NCBI RefSeq assembly: GCF_023149035.1
Contig: NZ_JAHXMY010000001.1
Coordinates: 1 to 64,000, forward strand
Length of the DNA stretch: 64,000 nt
Source of the DNA: Microbacterium sp. EYE_78
GTDB lineage: Bacteria > Actinomycetota > Actinomycetes > Actinomycetales > Microbacteriaceae
Direction: 5' to 3'
Position 1 is the first letter of the stretch. Every line of letters starts with the position of its first letter. The notes beneath the pieces are model-generated. The model ran no database searches, was not told the origin of the DNA, and saw only the letters and a program-made list of their open reading frames with translations. Position numbers and translations under genes: made by a program. Shown here piece after piece: positions 1-10,656 of this stretch.

Positions 1-1
1 G

Positions 2-1183
2 CACGACATGGCGTTGCGGGCGATCGCGGCGGAAGTCGGCGGGGTCATGCGGGTCGCGGACCGGACCGTGCAACGGCGCATCGACGACGCCCTCGTCATC
101 ATCGACGGCTACCCGGCCGCCGTCGCCGCGTGGGAGGCGGGACGGATCGTGCGGGGACACGTGCAGGCGATCGTCGAGGCCGGGAACGCGGTGCCGTTCG
201 AACTGCGGGGTGAGTTCGAAGCGCTCGCGATCGTGCGGTGCGAGCAGGACACGCCCAACCGGGTTCGGGCGGAGCTGCAGATCCTGGCGCAGCGGATGCA
301 CCCCCGCTCGTTCGCGGAGCGGCACGAGGATGCCGCCGCCGGGCGGTGCGTGCGGGTGATCCCCGGGCGGGACGGGATGAGCGACCTGATCGCCACCCTG
401 CCGACGGTGATCGCCGAGGGGATCCACGACCGGCTCACGCAACAAGCACGGGCGATCATCGACACCCGGGGCGAGCGGACCACGCCCGACGACGACGTCG
501 CCGCGTCCGACGCGCGCTCGACGGACCAGGTCCGCGCCGATGTGCTCGCCGACCTGCTCCTCGCCGGCACCCCGGCGCTCGATGACACCCGTGACACGAC
601 CGCGGGGCCACTCGGGGCGATCCGCGCCCGCGTGCAGATCCTCGTCCCCGCGGCCACACTCACCGGTGCGGACGACGGGCCGTGCGACCTCGTCGGCCGG
701 TCGCCCATCGACCCGAACACCGCGCGGCGTCTCGCAGGTGACACCCGGATCTGGGAACGCTTGTTCCACGACCCCGTCACGAAGGTCACGACCGCGGTCG
801 ACTCATACCGGGTCCCGGCCGGGATGCGCCGGTTCCTGCAAGCCCGGGACCAGCACTGCCGGTTCCCCGGATGTCGCGTCCCCGCGATCCGCTGCGAGAT
901 CGACCACACCCACGACCACGCCCTCGGCGGCCGCACCGAAACCTGCAACCTCGCCCACCTCTGCCAACGACACCACTCCATGAAGCAATTCACGAAATGG
1001 CGGGTCCGACAACTGTCGGGTGGTGTCCTGGAATGGACCTCACCCGCAGGCAGGACCTATAGAGAAGACGCACCCACACCGGCCGTCGCCTTCACCCCTG
1101 CCACGCCTCCGGGGTCCGGACCATCCGGAACCGGACCCGGCACACACCAGCCACCACCGGCATCCGACCCCGCACCGTTCTGA
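2..1183 (+). CDS. DUF222/HNH endonuclease domain protein (13E12 repeat family), 5' partial
   Basis: The frame is open to the window edge (codons before the first Met continue upstream), so the N terminus is missing. The first ~260 residues look like the helical DUF222 domain. A C-terminal HNH nuclease module follows, with CRFPGC, then DHT-x2-H, GG-x-T, an NL-x2-LC pair and HH before a conserved Lys. The tail is Pro/Gly/Thr-rich and low complexity. These proteins are multicopy in actinobacteria; the HNH fold predicts DNA cleavage, but the biological role of the family is not settled. The assignment is firm for the family and weak for function. There is no sign of an IS or intein around it. Confidence 0.9.
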   Translation, partial: HDMALRAIAAEVGGVMRVADRTVQRRIDDALVIIDGYPAAVAAWEAGRIVRGHVQAIVEAGNAVPFELRGEFEALAIVRCEQDTPNRVRAELQILAQRMHPRSFAERHEDAAAGRCVRVIPGRDGMSDLIATLPTVIAEGIHDRLTQQARAIIDTRGERTTPDDDVAASDARSTDQVRADVLADLLLAGTPALDDTRDTTAGPLGAIRARVQILVPAATLTGADDGPCDLVGRSPIDPNTARRLAGDTRIWERLFHDPVTKVTTAVDSYRVPAGMRRFLQARDQHCRFPGCRVPAIRCEIDHTHDHALGGRTETCNLAHLCQRHHSMKQFTKWRVRQLSGGVLEWTSPAGRTYREDAPTPAVAFTPATPPGSGPSGTGPGTHQPPPASDPAPF

Positions 1184-1302
1184 CACGGGGTGTTCCGCCC
1201 GGCATCGATCCACGCATTGCTCCCCCGTCCTGCGCGGGCCCACGCCGTCCCGGTTCATACGGCTCGGCGCCCGCCATCCCACCGCGCGTTACCCTGACGG
1301 TC

Positions 1303-1701
1303 GTGACCTGGACCGCACGAAGCCGACGCACGGCGGCGCTCCTCACGGCGATCGCGTTCCTCACCGCCGCGCTCGTCGCATACGGGCTCCACGTAGCGAG
1401 GCTGTGGGTGATGTCCACCGAAGGCGACGTGCCACCGGCATCCGTCCTGCAACTGCCGCCGGGCGCGACCGTCACCTCCGACGAGATCGGGTGCGCCAGC
1501 GGCGGATGCAGGCGATCGCTGACGGTGGAGCCCGGGGCGGGCGTCTCATCTGAGCACCTCGCGGAGAGCCTCGACATCACGCCCCAGTTGCGCATCGAGG
1601 GGACGCTGCTCGACCCTCGGACCGTCTTCGTCTCGAGCACACCTTGCGATGCGACGCTCGTGATCAGCCTCGACTACTTCTCCGGGCCGAATCAGCCCTG
1701 A
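1303..1701 (+). CDS. small membrane-anchored hypothetical protein
   Basis: This 132-residue protein has a basic N terminus (WTARSRR), one hydrophobic segment at about residues 11-33, and an exported ~100-residue domain with four Cys (one pair as CASGGC, one later) that could form disulfides. I do not recognise the domain. The start is GTG. A TACCCT box (1290-1295) lies exactly 7 nt before it and no Shine-Dalgarno sequence is visible, so the mRNA may be leaderless. Its 3' end overlaps the convergent TetR gene by 10 bp. Function unknown. Confidence 0.7.
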   Translation: MTWTARSRRTAALLTAIAFLTAALVAYGLHVARLWVMSTEGDVPPASVLQLPPGATVTSDEIGCASGGCRRSLTVEPGAGVSSEHLAESLDITPQLRIEGTLLDPRTVFVSSTPCDATLVISLDYFSGPNQP

Positions 1702-2339
1702 GCCGGCGCAGCGAGCACCGAGCCTCGAGGCTCCAACACGGCCGCGACGATCGCCTCGATCGCGAACTCCGATGACCGCCCCAAATCGACCGCCGTCGGG
1801 TCGAGCAGCCACTGCACCTGCAAACCGTCCATCACCGCGAGGATGCTCGCCGCGCCATCCGCGATCGCGCCCGGCGACGTGATGCCGCGCTCCCTGCACA
1901 CCCGTTCGAATGCGGTCGTCACCTCGAGGCGCAGATTGCGATACCGCTCCTCGAAGTACGCCCGCCCCGGGTGGTCCTCCGTCACCGACTCCGCCGAGAG
2001 CACCGCGAACGCCTGCACGATCCCCGCCCGCCGAGCGTTCGCGAACGCTGTCCGCACGAGGTGACGGAACAGGTCGATGCCACCCGGGATGTGCTGATCC
2101 TCGAGATCCGCGACGTCCGTCTCGTCCCGACGCGTCAGCACCTCCAGCAGCAGCTGATCCTTCGAACCGAAGTGATGGAGGATGCCGGCGTGCGTCATCC
2201 CGACCTGATCGGCGATGTCCTGCAGCGTCCCGCCGCTGTAGCCCTTCGCGCCGAAGATGTCGAGCGCGGCATCCAGGATGTCGCGGCGGCGCGCGATCGT
2301 CGCGGGCCGCGACCGCGGCTGACGGCGGGTGTCGACCAT
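1692..2339 (-). CDS. TetR/AcrR-family transcriptional regulator
   Basis: The 215-residue protein has an N-terminal TetR DNA-binding domain (about residues 18-64; the HTH reads DIADQVGMTHAGILHHFGSK) and an all-helical ligand domain ending in a MDGLQVQWLLDP motif. It is divergent from the Opp-type importer/GH3 operon, across a 180-bp gap holding an inverted repeat that overlaps the likely transporter promoter. This suggests it represses that operon and is released by an imported sugar; the ligand is inferred. It resembles the TetR at 13891-14550 in the HTH (GILHHFGSK versus GLLHHFGSK) and in the same C-terminal motif, so the two are probably paralogues. A good Shine-Dalgarno (GGAGAGGTGG in the message) precedes the ATG. 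Confidence 0.92.
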   Translation of the reverse strand: MVDTRRQPRSRPATIARRRDILDAALDIFGAKGYSGGTLQDIADQVGMTHAGILHHFGSKDQLLLEVLTRRDETDVADLEDQHIPGGIDLFRHLVRTAFANARRAGIVQAFAVLSAESVTEDHPGRAYFEERYRNLRLEVTTAFERVCRERGITSPGAIADGAASILAVMDGLQVQWLLDPTAVDLGRSSEFAIEAIVAAVLEPRGSVLAAPAQG

Positions 2340-2408
2340 GATCCACCTCTCCTTCGATGCCGGATCAGAGTTTACGCACGGCCCCGACAGCGTTTGCCAG
2401 GGGCGCTC

Positions 2409-2437
2409 TTGAAAACTTACTTACTAGATTGTAAGTT
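2409..2437 (+). promoter_or_regulatory. promoter with TetR-type operator for the Opp-type importer
   Basis: A -35-like TTGAAA (2409-2414) and -10-like TAAGTT (2432-2437) are separated by 17 nt. The inverted repeat AACTTAC (2414-2420) / GTAAGTT (2431-2437), with a 10-nt centre, exactly fills the space from the edge of the -35 to the -10. Binding there should block RNA polymerase. The region is AT-rich in otherwise ~70% GC DNA. It lies between the divergent TetR and ABC genes. Direct reading; repressor identity is inferred from the neighbour. Confidence 0.65.
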
Positions 2438-2521
2438 AACTCACGCAATCACACTCAACGCCGAGTGGGACTTCTTCGAAGGGCTCTGCGCGGCGACGTG
2501 ACCACCCACGAAGGAGAAGCA

Positions 2522-4186
2522 ATGAGGCTCAAGACCTCCCTCGCCGCCGCCGGTCTCACCGCGGCTCTGATCCTCACCGGCTGCGCTGCCGGCGGAGGCT
2601 CGAACAACAGCAACGGGGGCGAAGGCTCCGGCGCCGCCCTCACGATCGCCAAGCCCGACGGCGCGATCACCACCGAGTCGCACAACCCCTACCTCGGCGA
2701 CTCGTCGGCATCGAAGTACGGCTACGCCAAGGTCATCTTCGAGCCGCTCGCCCTGGTCAACCCCACCGGCGACCTCGGCACGACCCCGTGGCTGGCCGAG
2801 TCCGTCGAATGGAACGACGACTACACCCAGCTCACCGTCATCCCGCGCAGCGGCGTCACCTGGAGCGACGGCACCGACTTCACCGCCGACGACATCGTCT
2901 TCACCTTCGAGCAGTACCTCAGCGGCACCCTCACCGACAGCGCCGGCCTGAACCTGACCGACGTCACCGCCGACGGCGACGCCGTGACGCTCTCCTTCGG
3001 CAACTCGAAGTTCACGGCCCAGGCCCGCGTCCTCCACACCCCCATCGTCCCGAAGCACATCTGGGAGGGCATCGACGACCCGAACACCGACCCCCTCACC
3101 GGTGAGGGCATGGCCGTCGGCACGGGACCGTACGTCCTCGACAACTGGTCCACCGAGTCGGTCAGCCTCACCGCCAACCCCGACTACTGGGGCGGCGACC
3201 TCGCCGTGCCGCAGCTCAACTACATCTCGTACGGCGACAACGCCGCCCTCACCACCGCGCTCGTCTCGGGCGAGGCCGATTGGGCGCAAGCGTTCATCCC
3301 GCAGATCGAGTCGAGCTACCTCTCGGCCGACGAAGACAACCAGTTCCTCGTCTCGCCGACCGCCGGCGCCGGCACGCTCTTCATGAACCTGCAGACGAAG
3401 CCGTTCAACGATCCCGCGCTCCGCGAGGCGCTCGCGTGGACGATCGACCGCCAGGCCTATGTCGACATCGCCCGCGAAGGCGCGAGCGAGCCCATCTGGA
3501 ACGTCACCGGCCTCGGCAGCGTCCTCGAGAGCGAGATCATCGACGAGTACCAGGGCGTCGACTACTCGGTCGACGTCGACAAGGCACGCGGTGTGCTCGA
3601 GGACGCCGGCTACACGTGGGAGAACGATGCACTCATCGACCCCGACGGCGAAGCGGTGTCGTTCTCGATCTCGGTCCCGGCCGGCTGGAGCGACTGGAAC
3701 ACCGAGCAGGCCCTGCTCGCCGAAGAGCTCGACGAGGCCCTCGGCATCGAGGTCAAGGTCGACCAGCCCGACTGGGGCGGCTGGGATGCCGCTCGCCAGG
3801 AGGGCACCTTCCAGGCGATCATCCACTGGCTCGAGGACACCGGCAACGCGTACGGCCTGTACACGTCGACGATGGACCCCAAGTGGATCGTCGACGGGAA
3901 GGCCGCCTTCAACTTCGGCCGCTTCGACGACCCGAAGGTGACCGAGGCGCTCAACACCTACGCCAACGCGGCCTCCGACGAGGACCGTCAGGCGGCCTCC
4001 GCCGTCCTGCAGACCGCCTTCGCCGAGGAGGTGCCCGCGATTCCGCTCGGCGCCCACCCGCTGCTCGGCGAGTTCAACACCCGCAACTACGTGGGCTGGC
4101 CGTCCGAGGACGACCAGTACGCCTCGGGCGACCCGACGCAGCCGGGGATCGTGCAGATCCTCACCGCGCTCGAGCCCGCGGAGTAA
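2522..4186 (+). CDS. ABC transporter substrate-binding lipoprotein, SBP_bac_5 (peptide/oligosaccharide) family
   Basis: The 554-residue protein starts with a lipoprotein signal peptide and lipobox LTGC (Cys21), so it is predicted to be tethered outside the membrane. A Gly/Ser/Asn linker follows, then a full-length family-5 solute-binding domain. The ATG has a strong Shine-Dalgarno (GAAGGAG) and is preferred over an upstream in-frame start at 2465. It is the first gene of an operon with two ATPases, two permeases and a GH3 enzyme. Family 5 is named for peptides, but members beside GH3 genes bind beta-linked oligosaccharides such as cellobiose in other bacteria, so a beta-glucoside substrate is likely here. 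This is inferred from context. Confidence 0.9.
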   Translation: MRLKTSLAAAGLTAALILTGCAAGGGSNNSNGGEGSGAALTIAKPDGAITTESHNPYLGDSSASKYGYAKVIFEPLALVNPTGDLGTTPWLAESVEWNDDYTQLTVIPRSGVTWSDGTDFTADDIVFTFEQYLSGTLTDSAGLNLTDVTADGDAVTLSFGNSKFTAQARVLHTPIVPKHIWEGIDDPNTDPLTGEGMAVGTGPYVLDNWSTESVSLTANPDYWGGDLAVPQLNYISYGDNAALTTALVSGEADWAQAFIPQIESSYLSADEDNQFLVSPTAGAGTLFMNLQTKPFNDPALREALAWTIDRQAYVDIAREGASEPIWNVTGLGSVLESEIIDEYQGVDYSVDVDKARGVLEDAGYTWENDALIDPDGEAVSFSISVPAGWSDWNTEQALLAEELDEALGIEVKVDQPDWGGWDAARQEGTFQAIIHWLEDTGNAYGLYTSTMDPKWIVDGKAAFNFGRFDDPKVTEALNTYANAASDEDRQAASAVLQTAFAEEVPAIPLGAHPLLGEFNTRNYVGWPSEDDQYASGDPTQPGIVQILTALEPAE

Positions 4187-4196
4187 CACTCCCCTC

Positions 4197-4227
4197 GCGG
4201 GGCGGGTGCCACCGGCATCCGCCCCGC
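4197..4227 (+). promoter_or_regulatory. intercistronic hairpin after the binding-protein gene
   Basis: Arms 4197-4210 and 4214-4227 form a 14-bp stem with one G-U pair and a 3-nt loop, starting 11 nt after the lipoprotein stop codon and ending 40 nt before the first ATPase gene. There is no U-tract, so it is unlikely to be an efficient terminator. A 3' stabiliser that raises binding-protein mRNA over the downstream genes is the usual role for such elements in ABC operons. Confidence 0.6.
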
Positions 4228-4267
4228 CCTCCCCCTGCCCGCGCCAGCCGAAAGCGAGCCCGCACCG

Positions 4268-5885
<1,618 letters not shown>

Positions 5886-5889
<4 letters not shown>

Positions 5890-6959
5890 CCGCCGTCGAA
5901 CCCCAGATCCCCGTCGAGGACGCACTCGAGGCGGGGACGACGTCCACCGTCGCCGTGAAGGGGCGCAGCCGCATCCCGTGGCGCTTCCTCGGTGGTCGCG
6001 CCGCGTTCTACCTGTTCACGCTGTGGGCGGCGATCACGATCAACTTCTTCCTTCCCCGGCTCATGAAGGGCGACGCGGTCGACCAGTACCTCGCCCGCAA
6101 CCGCAACGTCAGCCCCGAGGCCGCCGACGCACTCCGCTCACTGCTCGGCATCGACACCGACAAGAGCATGTGGCAGCAGTACCTCGACTACTGGGCGCTG
6201 CTGCTGCGCGGCGACCTCGGCGTCTCGCTGCTGCACGGCCTGCGCCCCGTCACCGAGGTCATCTCGCAGGCGCTCCCCTGGACCGTCGGCCTCGTCGGCT
6301 TCGCGACCATCCTCTCGTTCCTCATCGGGACGATCGGCGGCGCGATCGTCGGGTGGCGCCGCGGCAGCCGGGCGGAGGTCCTCATCCCGATCACGACGTT
6401 CCTCAGTACCATCCCCTATTTCTGGCTCGGCCTGCTCGCAATCGCGCTCTTCTCGGTCAACCTCGGCTGGTTCCCGATCGGCAAGGCCTACGGCGTGGGC
6501 ATGTCGCCCGAGCTCACCCCGGAGTTCATCGGTCAGGTGATCCACCACGGCACCCTCCCGGCCCTCACGATCGTCATCGCCTCGCTCGGCGGCTGGATGC
6601 TCGGCATGCGCAACATGATGCTCACCGTCCTCGACGAGGACTACATCACGGTCGCGCAGGCCAAGGGGATGCCGAACTCCCGCGTCCTCTGGCGCTACGC
6701 CGCCCGCAACGCGGTCCTCCCGCAGATCCAGAGCTTCGCCCTGTCGATCGGCTTCATCGTCGGCGGCACGATCGTCATGGAGATGGTCTTCAGCTACCCG
6801 GGCGTCGGGAAGCTCCTGCTCGACGCCACGAACGCGAAGGACTACGCGCTCATGCAGGGCGTCTTCCTCGTGATCACGCTCTCGGTGCTCGTCGCGAACA
6901 TCCTCGCCGACGTCGCCTACGCGTTCCTCGACCCGCGCACCCGTCAGACGGAGGCCTGA
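5886..6959 (+). CDS. ABC transporter permease (DppB/OppB-like)
   Basis: The 357-residue inner-membrane permease has an N-terminal membrane helix (about 38-60), an external segment, and a five-helix BPD_transp_1 domain. The cytoplasmic coupling loop contains the EAA-type sequence ITVAQAKGMPNSRVLWRYAA. It belongs to the OppB class, which carries the long first periplasmic loop. The start is GTG, overlapping the ATPase stop; the next permease starts 1 nt after its stop. Confidence 0.9.
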
Positions 6960-6960
6960 G

Positions 6961-7977
6961 ATGACGACCACCGCCACCATCCGCATGGCACGCGAGAGCG
7001 AGCCCGCCCCGACCACCTTCCTCGCGCGGCTCGGCGCGGCGTTCGCGATGTTCCGCAACGGCAAGTCGATCACGGGGCTCGCGATCCTCGGCTTCTTCGT
7101 GCTCGTCGCGATCTTCGCCGACGTTCTCGCGCCGTACTCGCCGACGAAGGTCGACAACACCGCGCGCTTCCAGCCGCCGTCGCCGGAGCACTGGCTCGGC
7201 ACCACCCACATCGGCGAGGACGTCCTCAGCCAGGTCATCCACGGCACCCGCGGCGTGATCGTGGTCGGCTTCCTCGCCGCCCTCATCGCGACGATCATCG
7301 CGATCGTGGTCGGGGTCATCTCCGGGTATCTGAAGGGGTGGCGCAGCGAGAGCCTCTCCGCCCTCACGAACGTCTTCCTCGTCATCCCCGGCCTGCCGCT
7401 CATCATCATCGTGGCGTCGATGTTCGAGTCGCCGCCGCTCGTCCTCATCGCCGCCGTCCTCGGCATCACCGGGTGGGCATGGGGCGCACGCGTCCTGCGC
7501 GCGCAGACGATGTCGCTCCGCAATCGCGACTTCATCCAGGCGGCCCGAGCCAACGGCGAGCCGCTCGCTCGCATCATCGCGGTCGAGATGCTGCCGAACC
7601 TCATGGCACTCATCGCCGCGAGCTTCGTCGGCACCGTCACCGCCGCGATCCTCGGCCTTACGACGCTCTCGTACATCGGCGTCATCCCCGTCGACACGTA
7701 CAACTGGGGAACGATCCTCAACTGGGCGAGCGCCCAGGGCGCGTTCCGTCAGAACCAGTGGTGGTGGTACCTGCCCCCGGGCCTGTGCATCGCCGCCATC
7801 GGCGTTGCGCTCTCGCTCATCAACTTCGGCATCGACGAGTACGTCAACCCGCGTCTGCGGTCGGCCGGCGAGCGCGCCCGCGCCATGAAGAAGAAGGGGC
7901 TCGACGTGAACGACGCCGTCACGGCCGTCCGCGCCCCCTCCGCATCCGTCTCCACCTCGAAGGACACCACCGCATGA
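6961..7977 (+). CDS. ABC transporter permease (DppC/OppC-like)
   Basis: The 338-residue protein has an N-terminal OppC_N membrane segment (about residues 38-58) and a BPD_transp_1 domain with the coupling loop FIQAARANGEPLARIIAVEMLPN. It pairs with the DppB-like protein to form the import channel. The final ~40 residues (after DEYVNPRLR) form a charged cytoplasmic tail. It overlaps the GH3 gene by ATGA, tying enzyme production to transporter production. Confidence 0.9.
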   Translation: MTTTATIRMARESEPAPTTFLARLGAAFAMFRNGKSITGLAILGFFVLVAIFADVLAPYSPTKVDNTARFQPPSPEHWLGTTHIGEDVLSQVIHGTRGVIVVGFLAALIATIIAIVVGVISGYLKGWRSESLSALTNVFLVIPGLPLIIIVASMFESPPLVLIAAVLGITGWAWGARVLRAQTMSLRNRDFIQAARANGEPLARIIAVEMLPNLMALIAASFVGTVTAAILGLTTLSYIGVIPVDTYNWGTILNWASAQGAFRQNQWWWYLPPGLCIAAIGVALSLINFGIDEYVNPRLRSAGERARAMKKKGLDVNDAVTAVRAPSASVSTSKDTTA

Positions 7978-10214
7978 CCGTCGTCGACCTGTCGACCGCC
8001 CCCTACCTGGACGCCTCGCTGCCCGTCGAGGAACGGGTCGCCGACCTGCTCGGCCGCATGACCCTCCCCGAGAAGGTCGGGCAGATGATGCAGTTCGACG
8101 CCCGCGAAGACCTCGAGCACATCGTGCTCGAGCGCCACGCCGGGTCGATCCTGCACACGTCCCCCGAGAAGGTGCTCCGCGCCGCCGAGCTCACCGCGCA
8201 GACGCGGCTGCGCATCCCGCTCCTGGTGGCCGAGGACTGCATCCACGGGCACTCGTTCTGGGAGGGCGCCACGATCTTCCCGACACAGCTCGGCATGGCC
8301 TCGACGTGGGATCCCGAGCTCGTCGAGCAGGTCGCGACGGCGACCGCGGCCGAGGTGGCGGCCACCGGCATCCACTGGACCTTCTCCCCCGTCCTCTGCA
8401 TCGCGCGCGACCTGCGCTGGGGCCGTGTGAACGAGACGTTCGGCGAGGACCCGTTCCTCATCGGCGAGCTCGCCTCGGCGATGGTGCGCGGGTACCAGGG
8501 CGACGGCCTGGACGACCCCGACGCGATCCTCGCGACCGCGAAGCACTTCGCCGGCTACTCCGAGACGCAGGGCGGGCGCGACGCGAGCGAGGCCGACATC
8601 TCGCGCCGCAAGCTCCGCTCGTGGTTCCTGCCGCCGTTCGAACGTGTCGCTCGGGAGGGATGCCGCACCTTCATGCTCGGCTACCAGACCACCGACGGCG
8701 TGCCGATCACCGTGAACGACTGGCTGCTCAGCGACGTCCTCCGCGGCGAGTGGGGCTACACCGGCACCCTCATCACCGACTGGGACAACGTCGGCCGCAT
8801 GGTGTGGGAGCAGAAGGTGCAGCCCGACTTCGTGCACGCCGCGGCCGCCGCCGTGAAGGCCGGCAACGACATGGTCATGACCACGCCCGGGTTCTTCTCC
8901 GGCGCGCTCGAGGCCGTCGAACGCGGGATGCTGACCGAGGCCGACATCGATCAGGCCGTCGCGCGCATCCTGTCGCTCAAGTTCCGCTTCGGTCTGTTCG
9001 AGAACCCCCGCCTGCCCGACCGCGAGCGCATCGCCGCGGTCGTCGCCCGCAGCGCCCACACCGACCTCAACCTCGAGGTGACCCGCCGCTCGCTCGTGCT
9101 GCTGCGCAACGACGGCACCCTGCCGCTGGCCGCCGGCACCCGCCGGATCGCCGTCGTCGGCCCCCTCGCCGATGACGCGCAGACCCAGCTGGGCGACTGG
9201 GCCGGGTCGTCCGGACAGGTCGATTGGATGCCGGACGGCCACCCGCGTGCGCAGATCACGACGGTCCTCGACGGGCTGCGTGGACGCTCGAGCGGGGCGG
9301 TCGAGTACGCGCGGGGCGCCGACATCCTGCGCCTGACCGACGACCCCGCCGGCACGTTCCCCGACGGGCAGCCGCGCCCGCCGATCGTCGTCCCGAGCGA
9401 CCCCGACGAGGAGGGGATCGCCGAGGCGGTCGCCCTCGCCGAGCGCTCCGACGTCGTCGTCGCCGTCGTCGGCGACCGGATCGAGCTCGTCGGCGAGGGC
9501 CGGTCGACCGCGACCCTCGAGCTCATCGGCGGGCAGCGCGCACTCCTCGAGGCCCTCGCGGCGACGGGCACGCCGCTCGTCGTCGTGCTCATGGCGTCGA
9601 AGCCGCTCATCCTGCCCGCGTCGGTGCGCGAGGCATCCGTCGTCTGGGTCGCGAACCCCGGCATGCAGGGCGGTCGCGCGATCGCCGAGTTGCTGCTCGG
9701 CGAGATCGAACCCGCCGGACGCCTGCCGATCTCGTTCGCCCGTCACGCCGGCCAGCAGCCGACGTACTACAACCAGATCCGCGGCCAGCACGGCGACCGC
9801 TACGCCGACCTCACCCAGGAACCGGCGTTCGCGTTCGGCGACGGCCTCTCGTACACGACCGTCGAGTACGACGAGCCCGAGATCCTGACGCCCGTGGTCT
9901 CCGGCGGGGACACCGTCCGCGCCCGCGTGACCGTCCGCAACACCGGCACGCGCCCCGCGCACGAGGTCGTCCAGGTCTACGTGCGCGACACCGTGACCTC
10001 GGTCAGCTGGGCCGACAAAGAGCTGAAGACGTACCGCCACGTCGACCTCGCCCCAGCGGCTGCGGCGACGGTCGAGATCGAGTTGCCGGCGTCCGACTGC
10101 ACGATCGTGGATGCGGCCGGCCGCCGCATCGTGGAACCCGGGGAGTTCGACCTCCTCATCGGGCCGTCGTCCCGCGACGAGGTGCTGCGGGCGGTCTCGT
10201 TCGAGATCCGCTGA
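7974..10214 (+). CDS. glycoside hydrolase family 3 protein (beta-glucosidase type)
   Basis: The 746-residue enzyme is predicted to hydrolyse terminal beta-linked sugars from imported oligosaccharides. An N-terminal GH3 barrel contains KHFAGY...GGRD (substrate-binding Lys-His) and the nucleophile motif ITDWDN (Asp269). A GH3 C-terminal sandwich follows (EDPF-type and GEGRSTATLEL region), then a fibronectin-III-like domain to the end. No signal peptide is seen, so it acts in the cytoplasm, consistent with uptake before cleavage. It is the last gene of the importer operon and is translationally coupled to it. Beta-glucosidase or beta-xylosidase activity cannot be separated by eye. Confidence 0.92.
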   Translation: MTVVDLSTAPYLDASLPVEERVADLLGRMTLPEKVGQMMQFDAREDLEHIVLERHAGSILHTSPEKVLRAAELTAQTRLRIPLLVAEDCIHGHSFWEGATIFPTQLGMASTWDPELVEQVATATAAEVAATGIHWTFSPVLCIARDLRWGRVNETFGEDPFLIGELASAMVRGYQGDGLDDPDAILATAKHFAGYSETQGGRDASEADISRRKLRSWFLPPFERVAREGCRTFMLGYQTTDGVPITVNDWLLSDVLRGEWGYTGTLITDWDNVGRMVWEQKVQPDFVHAAAAAVKAGNDMVMTTPGFFSGALEAVERGMLTEADIDQAVARILSLKFRFGLFENPRLPDRERIAAVVARSAHTDLNLEVTRRSLVLLRNDGTLPLAAGTRRIAVVGPLADDAQTQLGDWAGSSGQVDWMPDGHPRAQITTVLDGLRGRSSGAVEYARGADILRLTDDPAGTFPDGQPRPPIVVPSDPDEEGIAEAVALAERSDVVVAVVGDRIELVGEGRSTATLELIGGQRALLEALAATGTPLVVVLMASKPLILPASVREASVVWVANPGMQGGRAIAELLLGEIEPAGRLPISFARHAGQQPTYYNQIRGQHGDRYADLTQEPAFAFGDGLSYTTVEYDEPEILTPVVSGGDTVRARVTVRNTGTRPAHEVVQVYVRDTVTSVSWADKELKTYRHVDLAPAAAATVEIELPASDCTIVDAAGRRIVEPGEFDLLIGPSSRDEVLRAVSFEIR

Positions 10215-10225
10215 CACGACGGAAC

Positions 10226-10263
10226 AGCGAGGGGCGGGTGCGTGGTGTCACCCGCCCCTCGCT
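10226..10263 (+). terminator. terminator hairpin after the GH3 gene
   Basis: A perfect 15-bp inverted repeat (10226-10240 / 10249-10263) with an 8-nt loop sits 12 nt after the GH3 stop codon. It lacks a clear U-tract, as is common in high-GC actinobacteria. It ends the importer operon. Confidence 0.75.
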
Positions 10264-10278
10264 CGCGTCACGTGCCCC

Positions 10279-10339
10279 GCGCTTCAGCGGGAATCTGCGC
10301 TCCAGCGGACATTCGGCGTCGGTTCAACCGCTGGAACGC
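10279..10339. repeat. three copies of a 12-mer, two direct and one inverted
   Basis: The consensus GCGYTYCAGCGG occurs at 10279-10290 and 10297-10308 (plus) and inverted at 10328-10339, each within about one mismatch of the next. The second and third copies can pair as an 11/12 stem. They sit in a 442-bp gene-free stretch (10215-10656) between two converging sugar operons. Apart from this and the GH3 terminator I see nothing recognisable there; short open frames in it have no ribosome site or family resemblance. Confidence 0.55.
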
Positions 10340-10656
10340 GGATCCCCGCCGTTATGACGAGCCGACCGCACCTCGTGTTGTGAGGCGGAGGTCAAACTGC
10401 GCCGCCACCGCCGATGCGGGTCCACGCCGTGCTGCCCTCGGCGCGACGCGAAGCCTGCCTCGGATCGGTTGATATGGGGCCGCCGGCGCGCTTCGTATCG
10501 TCGCGGCGCGTCGACGACGCCGGTCCGAGCAGACGGTCGAACACCCTGGCGATGCTGCGGACGATCCGAGACCTGGTCATGCCCGCAGGCTAGTCCCAGA
10601 TCGGTACCCCGTTCGGTGAACGATCGGTGAACCACGACGCCGAGCCGCCGGGCGAC

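Noticed and set aside
2..1183. DUF222/HNH gene as part of a mobile element or intein
   Set aside because: No inverted repeats, transposase or intein splice motifs; these genes are dispersed, stand-alone families in this group.
7338..10217. Long open frames on both strands over the permease/GH3 region, including a plus-strand frame apparently fusing permease and GH3
   Set aside because: The GH3 frame simply runs open upstream through the permease gene in another phase; the ATG at 7974 with ATGA coupling is the sensible start.
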